51,584 bases of DNA, from the NCBI GenBank assembly GCA_905182865.1, contig CAJJCY010000005.1, positions 1-51,584 of the forward strand. Reading direction: 5' to 3'. Every line of letters starts with the position of its first letter. Position 1 is the first letter of the stretch. The notes under the pieces were generated by a model. It saw nothing but the letters and a program-made list of their open reading frames with translations, was not told the origin of the DNA and searched no databases. This DNA is from an uncultured SAR324 cluster bacterium. GTDB taxonomy: Bacteria; SAR324; NAC60-12. A program made the translations under genes and the position numbers. Below are positions 26,739 to 35,911 of this stretch, one piece after another.

Positions 26739-29141
26739 TCAGTTTTCGGTACCGGATTGGTTTTGCTGCCATTCCAGCGAGAGTTGCTGTGCCTCAGCAA
26801 TTTGAGTACGGGTCATACGTTTTTTAACCTCGTTTTTCATTTCTCTTGCATTCTCATTGCCCAGTGCTGCAGCCAGGTTAGCCCATTTATAGGCTAAAAC
26901 AAAATTTTCCAGTATCCCTTCACCTGAGGCATACATAACAGCTAGATTTAGCTGTGCTTTTGTATTCCCCTGCTCGGCAGCTTTTTTATACCAGTATACT
27001 GCCTGGGAAGAATCTTCATTTACTCCAGTACCGTATTTATACATAACAGCTAGATTGAGCTGTGCTTCAGTATCTCCCTGTTCGGCAGCTTTTTTGTACC
27101 AGTATACTGCCTGGGTATAGTTTTCATCAGTCCCTTTTCCATACTCATACATCTGACCAAGATTCAACTGTGCATTTGCATCACCCTTCTCAGCAACTTT
27201 TTTGTACCAGAAAAAAGACTGAGAATAATCCTCCGCGGCAACTTTTCCGTTTTGGTAGATAATACCAAGTTTCAACTGTGCATTTGTTCCTCCATTTTTA
27301 GCAGCATTTTTATACAGGCTAATCGCCTTAGAGTAGTCTTGTTCCACTCCTTTACCGTTTTCGTGCATCCAACCCAGTCTAGTCTGTGCCTCAGAGAGTC
27401 CCTGCACAGCCGCACTTTTGTACCAATGTACTGCATTGGTATAATCCTGTGTTGTACCTTTTCCGAACTCATACATTATTCCTACGTTTAACTGCGCGTG
27501 TGCATCGCCCTGCTGGGCAACTTTTTTGTACCAGTAAAAAGACTGGGTGTAATCCTCCACAGTACCATTGCCGTTTTTGTAGATGATGCCGAGTTTCAAT
27601 TGTGCTTTTGTGTTACCTTGCTCAGCGGATTTTTTGTACCAGTAAATTGCCTCTTTAAGATCAGCTTCAATTCCTTTGCCGTTTTCATATATCCAGGCAA
27701 GACTGGCCTGTGCTTCTGGATGTCCCCGTTCAGCCGATTTCTTGTACCATGTAACTGCTTCTTCATAATCCTGTTCTACGCCCTTGCCGTATTGAAACAT
27801 AAATCCCAAATTTAACTGTGCGCCTGTGTCTCCCAACTCAGCAGCTTTTTTGTACCAGTAAAACACTTGTGTATAATCCTTGAGAACACCCTTCCCGAAT
27901 TTGTAAAAAAGTGCGAGGCTCAACTGTGATTTTACGTCGTCCTGTTCTGCAGCTTTTTCATACCATAAAATAGCCTCAGTATAATCCTGTTTCACACCTT
28001 TCCCATATTCGTACATCAGGCCAAGATTGGTCTGGGCTTCGGCATATCCTTTTTCAGCAGGTTTTTTAAACCATTGAACCGCCTGTATGTAGTTTTCCTC
28101 TACACCTCTTCCGTATTTATACATAATACCAAGATTCAATTGAGCTTCTGCCTGTTCCTGATCTGCAGCTCTTCTGTACCAGTAAACGGCCTTTTTGTAA
28201 TTAACTTTTATCCCTTTACCATTTGCATACATAACACCCAGATTCAACTGTCCTTCAGCCTGCCCTTTTTCGGCAGCTTTTTGATACAATGAGAAAGCAT
28301 GTTGATAATCCTGAGCCACTCCTTTCCCGTTTTCATACAACCAACCGAGATTAGTTTGTGCAGCAGAATGCCCTGTTTTAACTGCCTTTTTCAGCCAGTA
28401 AGCAGCCTTAATGTAGTCTGTTTCCACACCCTCACCGTTTCTATAGACAACACCAAGATTTAACTGCGCATTTGCATATCCTTGTGAAGCTGCTTTCTCA
28501 AACCAGAAAACTGCCTTAGATTGATCAAGGTCAACTCCAAGGCCTTTTTTGTACATAATGCCGAGATTTAACTGTCCTTCAGCCCTACCCAGGTTTGCGG
28601 CTTTTTTATACCAAAAAACGGCCTGAGTGTGATCCAGTTCAACACCTTTTCCGTTTTCGTACATCCAGCCAAGATTTGTCTGTGCACCGGAATGTTTTTG
28701 ATCTGCAGCTTTTTTGTACCAGAGAAGGGCCTTTACGAGATCCTTCTTTACACCTTCACCGTTTTCGTACATCCACCCAAGTGCATACTGAGCATTTACA
28801 TTATCCTGTTCTGCAGATTTGTTATACCAGTATGCCGCCTGTACATTGTCTTCTCTTACGCCTTTGCCAAAGTCGAACAAATTTCCAATATTGAACTGCG
28901 CAGCCGCGTCTCCTTGTGCAGCAAGAGGTCCCCATGCTTTGATAGCAGCTGAGAAGTCTCCCCGCAGATGTGCCTCGTAGCCCTTCTGAAAATTGCCTGC
29001 TGCAAACGAAAAAACTGGCAGAAACAGACAAAGAAAAATTGTATTGAAAATTCGCTTGAACAACCCCCATATGAAATAAACAGGGAATACCGGAACTATA
29101 TTTTGAGACATGATTTTTTTTGAGTTTTTTGAATAACTCAT
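26739..29141 (-). CDS. Exported Sel1-repeat protein with 19 repeats
   Basis: The 800-residue protein has a hydrophobic export signal near residues 18-48 ending VFSFAAG, then a nearly uninterrupted solenoid of 36-residue Sel1-like repeats. I count 19 by the AQxxLGxMY core, for example AQTNLGWMYENGKGV and AQLNLGIMYKYGRGV. Each has a DYxxAxxWYKKAAEQG partner helix. The C-terminus (residues 740-800) is a short charged tail ending QQNQSGTEN. Sel1 repeats are protein-interaction scaffolds in the periplasm or on the surface; the partner is unknown. The internal N-terminal Met (KKIMSQN) is an alternative start. It is intact across 2.4 kb of repetitive DNA, which argues against a high general error rate here. 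Confidence 0.9.
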   Translation of the reverse strand: MSYSKNSKKIMSQNIVPVFPVYFIWGLFKRIFNTIFLCLFLPVFSFAAGNFQKGYEAHLRGDFSAAIKAWGPLAAQGDAAAQFNIGNLFDFGKGVREDNVQAAYWYNKSAEQDNVNAQYALGWMYENGEGVKKDLVKALLWYKKAADQKHSGAQTNLGWMYENGKGVELDHTQAVFWYKKAANLGRAEGQLNLGIMYKKGLGVDLDQSKAVFWFEKAASQGYANAQLNLGVVYRNGEGVETDYIKAAYWLKKAVKTGHSAAQTNLGWLYENGKGVAQDYQHAFSLYQKAAEKGQAEGQLNLGVMYANGKGIKVNYKKAVYWYRRAADQEQAEAQLNLGIMYKYGRGVEENYIQAVQWFKKPAEKGYAEAQTNLGLMYEYGKGVKQDYTEAILWYEKAAEQDDVKSQLSLALFYKFGKGVLKDYTQVFYWYKKAAELGDTGAQLNLGFMFQYGKGVEQDYEEAVTWYKKSAERGHPEAQASLAWIYENGKGIEADLKEAIYWYKKSAEQGNTKAQLKLGIIYKNGNGTVEDYTQSFYWYKKVAQQGDAHAQLNVGIMYEFGKGTTQDYTNAVHWYKSAAVQGLSEAQTRLGWMHENGKGVEQDYSKAISLYKNAAKNGGTNAQLKLGIIYQNGKVAAEDYSQSFFWYKKVAEKGDANAQLNLGQMYEYGKGTDENYTQAVYWYKKAAEQGDTEAQLNLAVMYKYGTGVNEDSSQAVYWYKKAAEQGNTKAQLNLAVMYASGEGILENFVLAYKWANLAAALGNENAREMKNEVKKRMTRTQIAEAQQLSLEWQQNQSGTEN

Positions 29142-29287
29142 TTTATAACATTAATTGCAGTATTTTACAAGATCGCTGATTTCAGAAATGTAGTGATTAG
29201 TAAAAAATATTTTCCATGGTAAGTTGGATAGTTGAAGACTTAAGTCGGAAAAAACTCATTAAAGAGCCGCTCCCTTTTTTGCGGATT

Positions 29288-30415
29288 TCATTTAAGTTTA
29301 ACCCCATTACCCCACTTTGCAATGATATTTCCGTCTCTGTCGAACCAGTTGATGTTCCATGGAGCATCTTCTCTGAACTCACCCACCCATTTTTCACCAT
29401 CCGGAAAATAGAAGCTTCCCATGCCGTTCCAAGCTCCATTTGTGTACTCTCCAACATACCTTGTTCCATTGCGATAAATTAAAGTTCCCTTGCCGTTAGG
29501 TCTGTCGTGTTCAATTTCCCCTTCATATTTACCACCTTCATCTTCAACTCCATTTTTATACCAGATCCATTTACCTTTTTCTTTACGGGTAAACAAAACT
29601 CCCACCAAATTTTTTTCAATTATCTCAACGCCGTCAGTATACCTGGAAATTATCTTATCGTCTTTGTCGAATTCAGTAACGTTCCAGGGTTTATTCCCTT
29701 TGAACTCACCCATACTTTTTTTACCTTCAACTGAAGTGAAGGTTCCTTGACCATGAAATTTACCTTCTTTGAATTTTCCTTCATAGATGCTTCCTGATGG
29801 ATAGGTAAATGTTCCCCATCCGTTGGGTTTGTCATTTTCAATTTCTCCTTCATAAATATAATCCTGTTCTTCGTCACCTGCCTCAAACCATTCCATACTT
29901 CCAAATTCCTGACGAAAAAACAAAACTCCTTCTTTTTTATTGTCAATCAGCAAAACTCCATCTGTATATTTGGCAATTGTTTTTCCGTTAATATCGTATT
30001 TTATAATGTTCCACTCCGCATTTTCTTTCCACTCTCCAGTCATTTTTTCTCCGGAAGTAAAAATGAAGGTTCCCTGTCCGTGTTGCATCCCGTCGTGCCA
30101 CTGACCCATATATTTTGTTCCATCAGAAAATAAGGTAACTCCCAAACCCTCTGGTTTTTCCTCTTTTATTTCACCTTTGTATTTTTGCTGTGTTTCATCA
30201 TCACCAAAACTCTTCCAGACCTTTCCGGAAGATATTTCCCAAAGATATAAGACACCGGTTTCTTTGGATTGAGCCAAAATGGAAGTAGAAAAAAATGTAA
30301 CTGCAAAAAAGATTGAAGTAAAAAAAAAGGTAAATAAAAGTAAAACAGAAAATTTTTGTTCCATACTGATCTTAATTAGTTTGTTTTGCACAGTATTGAT
30401 TTTGGTTTGTTTCAA
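29288..30415 (-). CDS. Exported MORN-repeat protein with a threefold super-repeat
   Basis: The 375-residue protein has a signal peptide near residues 18-48 (MEQKFSVLLLFTFFF, cleavage about ILAQ). The Met at residue 18 is the likelier start. After that a module of about 110 residues occurs three times. It opens with GVL[YF]xRxExGxWxW and a GDExxxxYEGEIE stretch. MORN units follow, such as KPNGWGTFTYPSGSIYEGKF and FHGQGTFTS. It closes with PWNxxxxDxxGKIIAKYTDGV. MORN repeats often bind membranes or proteins. The opening and closing segments are not MORN and I do not know a name for them. The adjacent MORN protein shares the opening module. Confidence 0.85.
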   Translation of the reverse strand: MKQTKINTVQNKLIKISMEQKFSVLLLFTFFFTSIFFAVTFFSTSILAQSKETGVLYLWEISSGKVWKSFGDDETQQKYKGEIKEEKPEGLGVTLFSDGTKYMGQWHDGMQHGQGTFIFTSGEKMTGEWKENAEWNIIKYDINGKTIAKYTDGVLLIDNKKEGVLFFRQEFGSMEWFEAGDEEQDYIYEGEIENDKPNGWGTFTYPSGSIYEGKFKEGKFHGQGTFTSVEGKKSMGEFKGNKPWNVTEFDKDDKIISRYTDGVEIIEKNLVGVLFTRKEKGKWIWYKNGVEDEGGKYEGEIEHDRPNGKGTLIYRNGTRYVGEYTNGAWNGMGSFYFPDGEKWVGEFREDAPWNINWFDRDGNIIAKWGNGVKLK

Positions 30416-30543
30416 CGAGTTTAGTTTATTATCCTCTTTCTATTCTCCATATATTAACAAACGTTTTAGAATAGACACAGAATTATTTCGGTAGCAGGAG
30501 AGGTGGTGATAATTGAATTCATTTTTATGATTATTAATTTTTA

Positions 30544-31227
30544 TCAATCAGAAAGAATTAGTTTTCCCTCTCTATTTTTCTTTCCATCCTTCCATTTTCC
30601 TATAAGCTTTGACCCATCGGGATAAGTATAAGTTCCGTTACCATGGATCTTCCCATCTTTCCACTCTCCAGCAAATATATCGCCATCAGAAAAAGTATAT
30701 GTACCTTGTCCATGTTTTCTTCCATCCCTCCAGTTTCCCTCATACCTGTCTCCATCAGAAAAGATATATACTCCTTCACCATGTTTTTTCCCCCTTCTCC
30801 ATTCTCCCACATACCTGTCTCCATTAGGGAAATAGTATGAACCATCACCGTGTTTTTCCCCTCTCTTCCAGGATCCGACATATTTAGCATCCTTAATTTT
30901 TGGTTCCCCCTGATGCAGCATTTCCCAGATAATAAGAGCAAATACTATACTTTTACCCCATCCCGGAATCATGAATGACAGCAGTAATACTGAAGATTTA
31001 GTCTCACTGTAATGAGTGTAGGTTCCTTGTCCATTCGGTTTCCCTTTTCTGGTTTCACCTTTGTATATCCCATCCTTTTCCTCATCGCCATCTTCATGCC
31101 AGCCCCATTCACCAAATGATTCACGGTAAAAGAAAACGCCTTTTGCAGAGTCGTTGCTTTTAGTTGCACAGGATATTGTGCTCAGACAAACACATGTAAT
31201 CTGCAAAATAATTATAATAATTTTCAT
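30544..31227 (-). CDS. MORN-repeat lipoprotein-like protein
   Basis: The 227-residue protein has a signal with a cysteine after CLSTISC (a poor lipobox match), then GVFFYRESFGEWGWHEDGD, the same opening module as the neighbouring 375-residue protein. A hydrophobic insertion (SSVLLLSFMIPGWGKSIVFA, about 80-105) interrupts the first MORN unit. Five MORN units follow, for example YVGSWKRGEKHGDGSYYFPN and YEGNWRDGRKHGQGTYTFSD. It is probably anchored in the envelope. The two genes look like diverged paralogues. The function of either is unknown. Confidence 0.82.
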   Translation of the reverse strand: MKIIIIILQITCVCLSTISCATKSNDSAKGVFFYRESFGEWGWHEDGDEEKDGIYKGETRKGKPNGQGTYTHYSETKSSVLLLSFMIPGWGKSIVFALIIWEMLHQGEPKIKDAKYVGSWKRGEKHGDGSYYFPNGDRYVGEWRRGKKHGEGVYIFSDGDRYEGNWRDGRKHGQGTYTFSDGDIFAGEWKDGKIHGNGTYTYPDGSKLIGKWKDGKKNREGKLILSD

Positions 31228-31304
31228 TTTTCTCTCAAAAGCAAAACTAAAACACTCTTTTCAGCTTTGTCCGCAAAATTTTATTTGATTAAATATATAT
31301 TCAA

Positions 31305-32036
31305 TCATATATCATAACGAAAATAATCAGACGAAGTTCCACGGAAGCTGAACTCTGAGACATTATCAAGCTCTCCGGGATTTGGATTAATGTTGACTAC
31401 AACGGCTCCGGAAAGTCGTGCCTGTTCCGCCAGCCATACTGGAGTGTGAATTACACCTGCGGTTCCAATCACAAGTAAAATGTCACAGCTACTGCACGCA
31501 CTTACAGATTCCGGAAGTGGGTAGTCATCATAGCTCTCACCTATAAAACAGACATGCGGTCGCCAACCGCATAATTCTTCATCGTCCGGAGGTGATTTGA
31601 TCCAAGATTGCGGCAAAGGTCTTCTTTCTCCGGTTTTAAGATTTATCATTTCCCGAATGCAACCGTGGATTTCAAAAACTTTCTGACTGCCGGCCTTGCG
31701 GTGCAGACCGGAAATGTTCTGAGTAACAATTCCGTTGAATTTTTCACCTATTTCAGCTTCAAGTTCAGCCAGAGAAAAATGGGAGGCAGAAGGAGTGGTT
31801 GCGTGGTAGCAGACAAATCGCTTCAGGTACCAGCGCCATTGACGGATCGGTTCTGAATTGAGTGCATCCACAGAAGCAAGATAAACCGTCTCTTTATCTT
31901 CATAATATCCTTTTTCACCGCGAAAGGATGGCAGTCCGGACTCAACGTCAATTCCCGATCCGGTAATCACAGTTACATTGGAACGTCCTTCCCTCAAACC
32001 GGATAGTGTGAATTCCCTGGGAAGCTTATCCGGCAT
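31305..32036 (-). CDS. Sir2-family protein without the zinc-binding cysteines
   Basis: The 243-residue sirtuin has VITGSGIDVESGLPSFRG for NAD binding (about 24; the classic form is GAGxSxxSGIPxFR), TQNISGLHRKAG (about 115) and the catalytic His in VFEIHGCI (about 133). After this, normal sirtuins have two CxxC pairs that bind zinc. Here the region runs REMINLKTGERRPLPQSWIK with no CxxC pair, and the later PHVCFIGESYDD replaces RPHVVWFGE. The C-terminal ILLVIGTAGVIHTPVWLAEQ is the usual NAD-pocket end. It probably still binds NAD. Deacylation of lysine is uncertain. Length is normal. Confidence 0.82.
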   Translation of the reverse strand: MPDKLPREFTLSGLREGRSNVTVITGSGIDVESGLPSFRGEKGYYEDKETVYLASVDALNSEPIRQWRWYLKRFVCYHATTPSASHFSLAELEAEIGEKFNGIVTQNISGLHRKAGSQKVFEIHGCIREMINLKTGERRPLPQSWIKSPPDDEELCGWRPHVCFIGESYDDYPLPESVSACSSCDILLVIGTAGVIHTPVWLAEQARLSGAVVVNINPNPGELDNVSEFSFRGTSSDYFRYDI

Positions 32037-32140
32037 GTTTCAGGTTTATTTCAGAGTTTGCAAGCAAATTTGGAAAAACTGAAAATAATTTTTGATGAAT
32101 TTTATACCAGGTAGAGATATTTACTTGAATTTTTATTCGA

Positions 32141-32563
32141 TTATCCACTTTCTTTTTTTGGGCAATTAAGCATCCATTTAATACCAAACTTATCAGTTAA
32201 CATTCCAAATTTTTCACCCCAAAACTGTTCTTTGAGTGGCATCGTTGTCTGTCCGTCCTGTTTGAGTTTTTCGTAAGTTAGCTCCATTTTGAGAGGATCC
32301 TCGAAATCTAAACTCAGATGAACACATGATCTATCTGTTTTAGAACTTTCTTTACTTTCCATATTGTCAGAGGCTAAAATAGAGCCTCCCCAAAACTTCA
32401 ATTCTACGGGCACTATTTTATCTTTACGAGATTCTGGAACCTCCATTGGTGAATCTCCGTATCTTTCCATTAAACCAATTTAGACGTTGAAACATTCTTT
32501 AAAATAATTGACTGCTTCTTCACAGTTACAGTTAAACATCAGGTAAGGTGCAAATTTTTACAT
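32141..32563 (-). pseudogene. VOC/PhnB-like protein, interrupted by two in-frame TAA codons
   Basis: A single frame from the ATG at 32563 to the stop at 32141 encodes about 140 residues of a PhnB/glyoxalase-like VOC protein. The start reads FAPYLMFNCNCEEAVNYFKE, then IGLMERYGDSPMEVPESR, EFWGG-like KFWGGSILASDN and the end FWGEKFGMLTDKFGIKWML. Two TAA codons interrupt it: directly after the ATG (32558-32560) and at 32480-32482 (between FNV and IGL). Both sit where Lys (AAA) would be expected, so each could be an A-to-T change. From the Met at 32470 a 109-residue product could still be made, but it would lack the first structural unit. Confidence 0.65.
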
Positions 32564-32613
32564 TTTTAAATCCTTCCCTTCAAAGTAAATTATTTTTTTC
32601 AGTCACTGAATGC

Positions 32614-33273
32614 TCAATCAGGATTAAACTGCTTAAGCGAAACTTCCAAAAGACATTTAAATTCACGGGGAAAATCGACAGATATACGTGCATGCACAGC
32701 GCCCTGTTTATCAAAAAAACGCTGTTCACCACGAATTCCTAAAGCTCCCTCGTGCCACACATTTGGATGGATGTATAGACCCTCGTGACCACTGAAATGA
32801 AAACACACAAAATCTTCGGGACTAATATCGTCTCCCGGAAGAGCCAAGGGAACGACGAACGGTTTTTTCGTTTCAGGAAAAAAGCACTGACCGCCATCCG
32901 GATGATAATTGGCATGCCACACCAAGAGGGTTTTCGGATCCCGTGTATGATGTTCATCAGCTTTCTTTGGTTCAGTACCGTATCCTAAAATGTAGTGACC
33001 GCTAACTGCAGAATTGCTTCCGTAAAGAATATCTCCCTTCCATTCACAGATAAAAAGTCCTTCCGTTGTTCCCCCCTCATCACCGCTATCCGGATCGACC
33101 TCTCGATGACCTTGCGCAGGCCAGCGAACTATTTCAATTTCGACCTCATCCGTATCACTGACGATATGCCCGTAACCGGCAAGTGACTCTGCTGTAGCTT
33201 CGACAATTGGAATTGTCACTCGCTTAAGTCCTGATGGAATTTCGGGATTCAGATAATTCGGAGCGTTTTTCAT
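32614..33273 (-). CDS. Ureidoglycolate lyase-like (AllA-family) protein
   Basis: The 219-residue protein resembles AllA/ureidoglycolate hydrolase-type cupins, with a metal- or substrate-binding pair of blocks WHANYHPDGGQCFFPE and LYIHPNVWHEGAL. The N-terminal TIPIVEATAESLAGYGHIV is a typical AllA start (family form: xxTxExFAPYGxVI). The enzyme splits ureidoglycolate into glyoxylate and urea. No other allantoin-pathway genes are visible, so the true substrate may differ. It is longer than most AllA (about 160-170). Confidence 0.65.
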   Translation of the reverse strand: MKNAPNYLNPEIPSGLKRVTIPIVEATAESLAGYGHIVSDTDEVEIEIVRWPAQGHREVDPDSGDEGGTTEGLFICEWKGDILYGSNSAVSGHYILGYGTEPKKADEHHTRDPKTLLVWHANYHPDGGQCFFPETKKPFVVPLALPGDDISPEDFVCFHFSGHEGLYIHPNVWHEGALGIRGEQRFFDKQGAVHARISVDFPREFKCLLEVSLKQFNPD

Positions 33274-33359
33274 AAGGGTTTGTATCTAGAGGTAGGAACT
33301 TAGAGAATAATTATTTCATTCTAACTTTTTCATGAAATTTTATTGAAGCCTCTGCGTGA

Positions 33360-34103
33360 CTATTTTGACACAGAAGTCAGGCTTCTCCACAGCAACGCCA
33401 GTGGGTCGTAAAAGGCTCCAGCGACTCGTTCTTTGAGTGGAATGATTGCGTTGTCAGTGATCGCGATATCTTCCGGACAGACTTCAGTACAGCATTTGGT
33501 AATGTTGCAGTAGCCAATGCCAAAGACGTCTTTGAGTTCCTTCAGTCGATTGAGTGTGTCCAGAGGATGCATAGCCAGTGAGGCGATGCGTATGAAAAAA
33601 CGTGGTCCTGCAAATTCCTGAACCTGTTGGTCACGCGTGACATGACAAACATTCTGGCAGAGGAAGCATTCGATACATTTGTGGAATTCCTGAATGCGCT
33701 CGATGTCCTTCTGCTGCATCCTATACGTTCCATCAGCCTCCCTGGGTTTTGGTTTTAGAGGACGAATTTGTTGATTGATTTCGTAATTTAAGGAGACATC
33801 GGTGACGAGGTCCTTTATGTGGGGGAAGCGCCGCATGGGTTCAATAATAACAGGTTTATCCAGCGGAAGTTCATCCATACGTGTCATACACATTAGTCTT
33901 GGCTTACCGTTCACTTCCGCGCTGCACGATCCGCATTTGCCTGCTTTGCAGTTCCAGCGTACTGCAAGGTCGTTTGCATGTCTCGCCTGAATCTGGTTAA
34001 TTGCATCAAGCACCACCATCCCCTCAGTTACTTCCACGGAATATCCGCAAAGTTCTCCTTTTGCTCTTTCTCCCCGAAATATTTTAAACAGAGTTTCAGA
34101 CAT
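33360..34103 (-). CDS. sdhB: Succinate dehydrogenase/fumarate reductase iron-sulfur subunit
   Basis: The 247-residue protein carries all cluster motifs. The 2Fe-2S site is WNCKAGKCGSCSAEVNGKP with a later LMC (about 50-72). The 4Fe-4S site is CIECFLCQNVC (about 142). The 3Fe-4S/4Fe-4S site is CNITKCCTEVCPEDI (about 198). It links the flavoprotein to the membrane anchor of complex II in the inner membrane. It ends the operon C-A-B, with 2 bp between sdhA and sdhB. The order and the unusual C subunit resemble mycobacterial Sdh1 (Rv0249c-Rv0248c-Rv0247c). Confidence 0.92.
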   Translation of the reverse strand: MSETLFKIFRGERAKGELCGYSVEVTEGMVVLDAINQIQARHANDLAVRWNCKAGKCGSCSAEVNGKPRLMCMTRMDELPLDKPVIIEPMRRFPHIKDLVTDVSLNYEINQQIRPLKPKPREADGTYRMQQKDIERIQEFHKCIECFLCQNVCHVTRDQQVQEFAGPRFFIRIASLAMHPLDTLNRLKELKDVFGIGYCNITKCCTEVCPEDIAITDNAIIPLKERVAGAFYDPLALLWRSLTSVSK

Positions 34104-34105
34104 TA

Positions 34106-35911
34106 CTATCCTTCCTTGAGCGGTAAGTTCATCAGTTTTTTTAGGTACTCCGGCATCGGCTCCCTCTCACGGTGTTCATGAATCATTCTGCCGTTTACCT
34201 CCCGGATAAATGTATTAACTTTCTGAAGCGAATCACTGCTTTCCGGAAAATCTTCTCGTGTGTGTCCTCCACGACTCTCTTCCCGCTTCAAAGCTGCAAG
34301 GGTAATTGTCTCGGCTACGCAGAGCATATTCCTCAGATCCAGGGCATAGTGCCAGGCAGGATTGTACTGGCGGTTCCCTTCCACATGGAGACGTTCTCCA
34401 CGTATTTTTAGTGCCTGCAGCAGTTCGATCCCTTTTTCCATCTCGTCACTTTCACGAATAATTCCAGTGTGAAGTTCCATGGTTTCCTGAAGGTCTGCCA
34501 TTAGACCGTAGGGGTTTTCAGTCCTTTCAGGATCAAAGGGTTCCAACGCCAACTTTTCCAATTTTTTTAATAGTTGTTTTGAAGGTTCAATCGTATCACT
34601 CTGTTCGCGGCTGTATTTTGCAGCATGAAATCCTGCACGTGTACCGAAAACCAGCAAGTCGGTCAATGAGTTGCCTCCGAGTCGATTAGCTCCATGCAGA
34701 CCTCCGGCCACTTCACCAGCTGCAAAAAGCCCCTCCACCGTGGACATTGTTGTTTCTGGTTCAACCCTGACACCACCCATCATATAGTGACAGGTAGGAC
34801 CAACTTCCATGGGTGTGGTGGTGATGTCAAGATTTCCAAGTTTCTTAAACTGGTGATACATGCTTGGCAGTTTTCTTTTTATGAGTTCCGCATTTCTCTG
34901 ACCGGCAATGTCCAGGAAGGCCCCTCCATGCGGGCTGCCTCTTCCAGCTAAGCGCTCACTCCGTATCGCGCGTGCTACCACGTCACGGGTTAGGAGTTCC
35001 GGAGGTCTCCTGGCTTCAGGATCGCCGCTGAGCCAGCGTGATGCTTCCTCCTCGGTATCAGAGGTTTCTGCAGCAAAAGTGTCGGGAATGTAGTCAAACA
35101 TGAAACGCCTACCTTCACTGTTTTTGAGCACACCACCTTCACCCCTAACTCCTTCAGTAACCAAAATACCCTGTACGCTTGGAGGCCAAACCATTCCGGT
35201 GGGATGAAACTGAACGAATTCCATGTCTGTCAGTTCAGCTCCTGCACGGTAGGCTAAGGCATGGCCGTCGCCAGTGCCTTCCCAGGAGTTACTAGTAACA
35301 CGAAATATTTTACCCAGGCCGCCTGTTGCCAACACTACTGATTTTGCACGGAACACAACGAACTGCCCGCTTTCTCTCCAAAATCCAAAGGCACCACAGA
35401 CACGTCCTTCTTCTTTGAGCAATTCTACAATGCAGCATTCCATATAAATATCTATTCCCTGATGGATGCCGTGGTTTTGGAGAGTCCTGATCAGTTCAAG
35501 TCCGGTACGGTCCCCTACATGAGCAAGACGAGGGTAGCGGTGACCACCAAAGTTGCGTTGGGCTATCAGCCCTTCCTTGGTACGGTCGAACAGAGCGCCC
35601 CATTCTTCCAACTCGGCTACTCGTTCTGCAGCTTCGCGGCAGAAGATTTCGACCATACGCCAGTTATTAAGGTTTTTTCCACCCCGGATAGTGTCACGAA
35701 AATGAACCTCCCAGTTGTCTCTAGGATCTGTGTTGCCCAAGGAGGCAGCCATACCGCCTTCCGCCATCACCGTATGTGCCTTTCCCAGTAGTGATTTACA
35801 GACCAGTCCCACAGAAACACCCTGGGCCGAGGCTTCGATTGCTGCACGTAATCCAGCTCCACCTGCCCCTATAACGAGGACATCATGCTCCTTGATTTCG
35901 TACGATTCCAT
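34106..35911 (-). CDS. sdhA: Succinate dehydrogenase/fumarate reductase flavoprotein subunit
   Basis: The 601-residue flavoprotein has the FAD dinucleotide motif VLVIGAGGAGLRAAIEAS (about 12), the histidine for covalent FAD in KAHTVMAEGGMAASLGN (about 45), the substrate region EFVQFHPTGMVWPPS, and HGANRLGGNSLTDLLVFG near the second FAD site. It oxidises succinate to fumarate, or the reverse. Its stop and the ATG of sdhB are 2 bp apart; the sdhC stop and its own ATG abut. Intact over 1.8 kb. Confidence 0.94.
   Translation of the reverse strand: MESYEIKEHDVLVIGAGGAGLRAAIEASAQGVSVGLVCKSLLGKAHTVMAEGGMAASLGNTDPRDNWEVHFRDTIRGGKNLNNWRMVEIFCREAAERVAELEEWGALFDRTKEGLIAQRNFGGHRYPRLAHVGDRTGLELIRTLQNHGIHQGIDIYMECCIVELLKEEGRVCGAFGFWRESGQFVVFRAKSVVLATGGLGKIFRVTSNSWEGTGDGHALAYRAGAELTDMEFVQFHPTGMVWPPSVQGILVTEGVRGEGGVLKNSEGRRFMFDYIPDTFAAETSDTEEEASRWLSGDPEARRPPELLTRDVVARAIRSERLAGRGSPHGGAFLDIAGQRNAELIKRKLPSMYHQFKKLGNLDITTTPMEVGPTCHYMMGGVRVEPETTMSTVEGLFAAGEVAGGLHGANRLGGNSLTDLLVFGTRAGFHAAKYSREQSDTIEPSKQLLKKLEKLALEPFDPERTENPYGLMADLQETMELHTGIIRESDEMEKGIELLQALKIRGERLHVEGNRQYNPAWHYALDLRNMLCVAETITLAALKREESRGGHTREDFPESSDSLQKVNTFIREVNGRMIHEHREREPMPEYLKKLMNLPLKEG

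Noticed and set aside
27062..28952. Several plus-strand frames with repeated Cys/His/Leu patterns
   Set aside because: They are the antisense image of the Sel1 repeats. Their regularity comes from the repeats, not from selection.
32141..32563. Alternative genetic code with TAA as a sense codon
   Set aside because: Many intact genes here (for example lysA, fdsB, mvaB and the alcohol dehydrogenase) end at TAA in the normal place, so local mutation or error is simpler.
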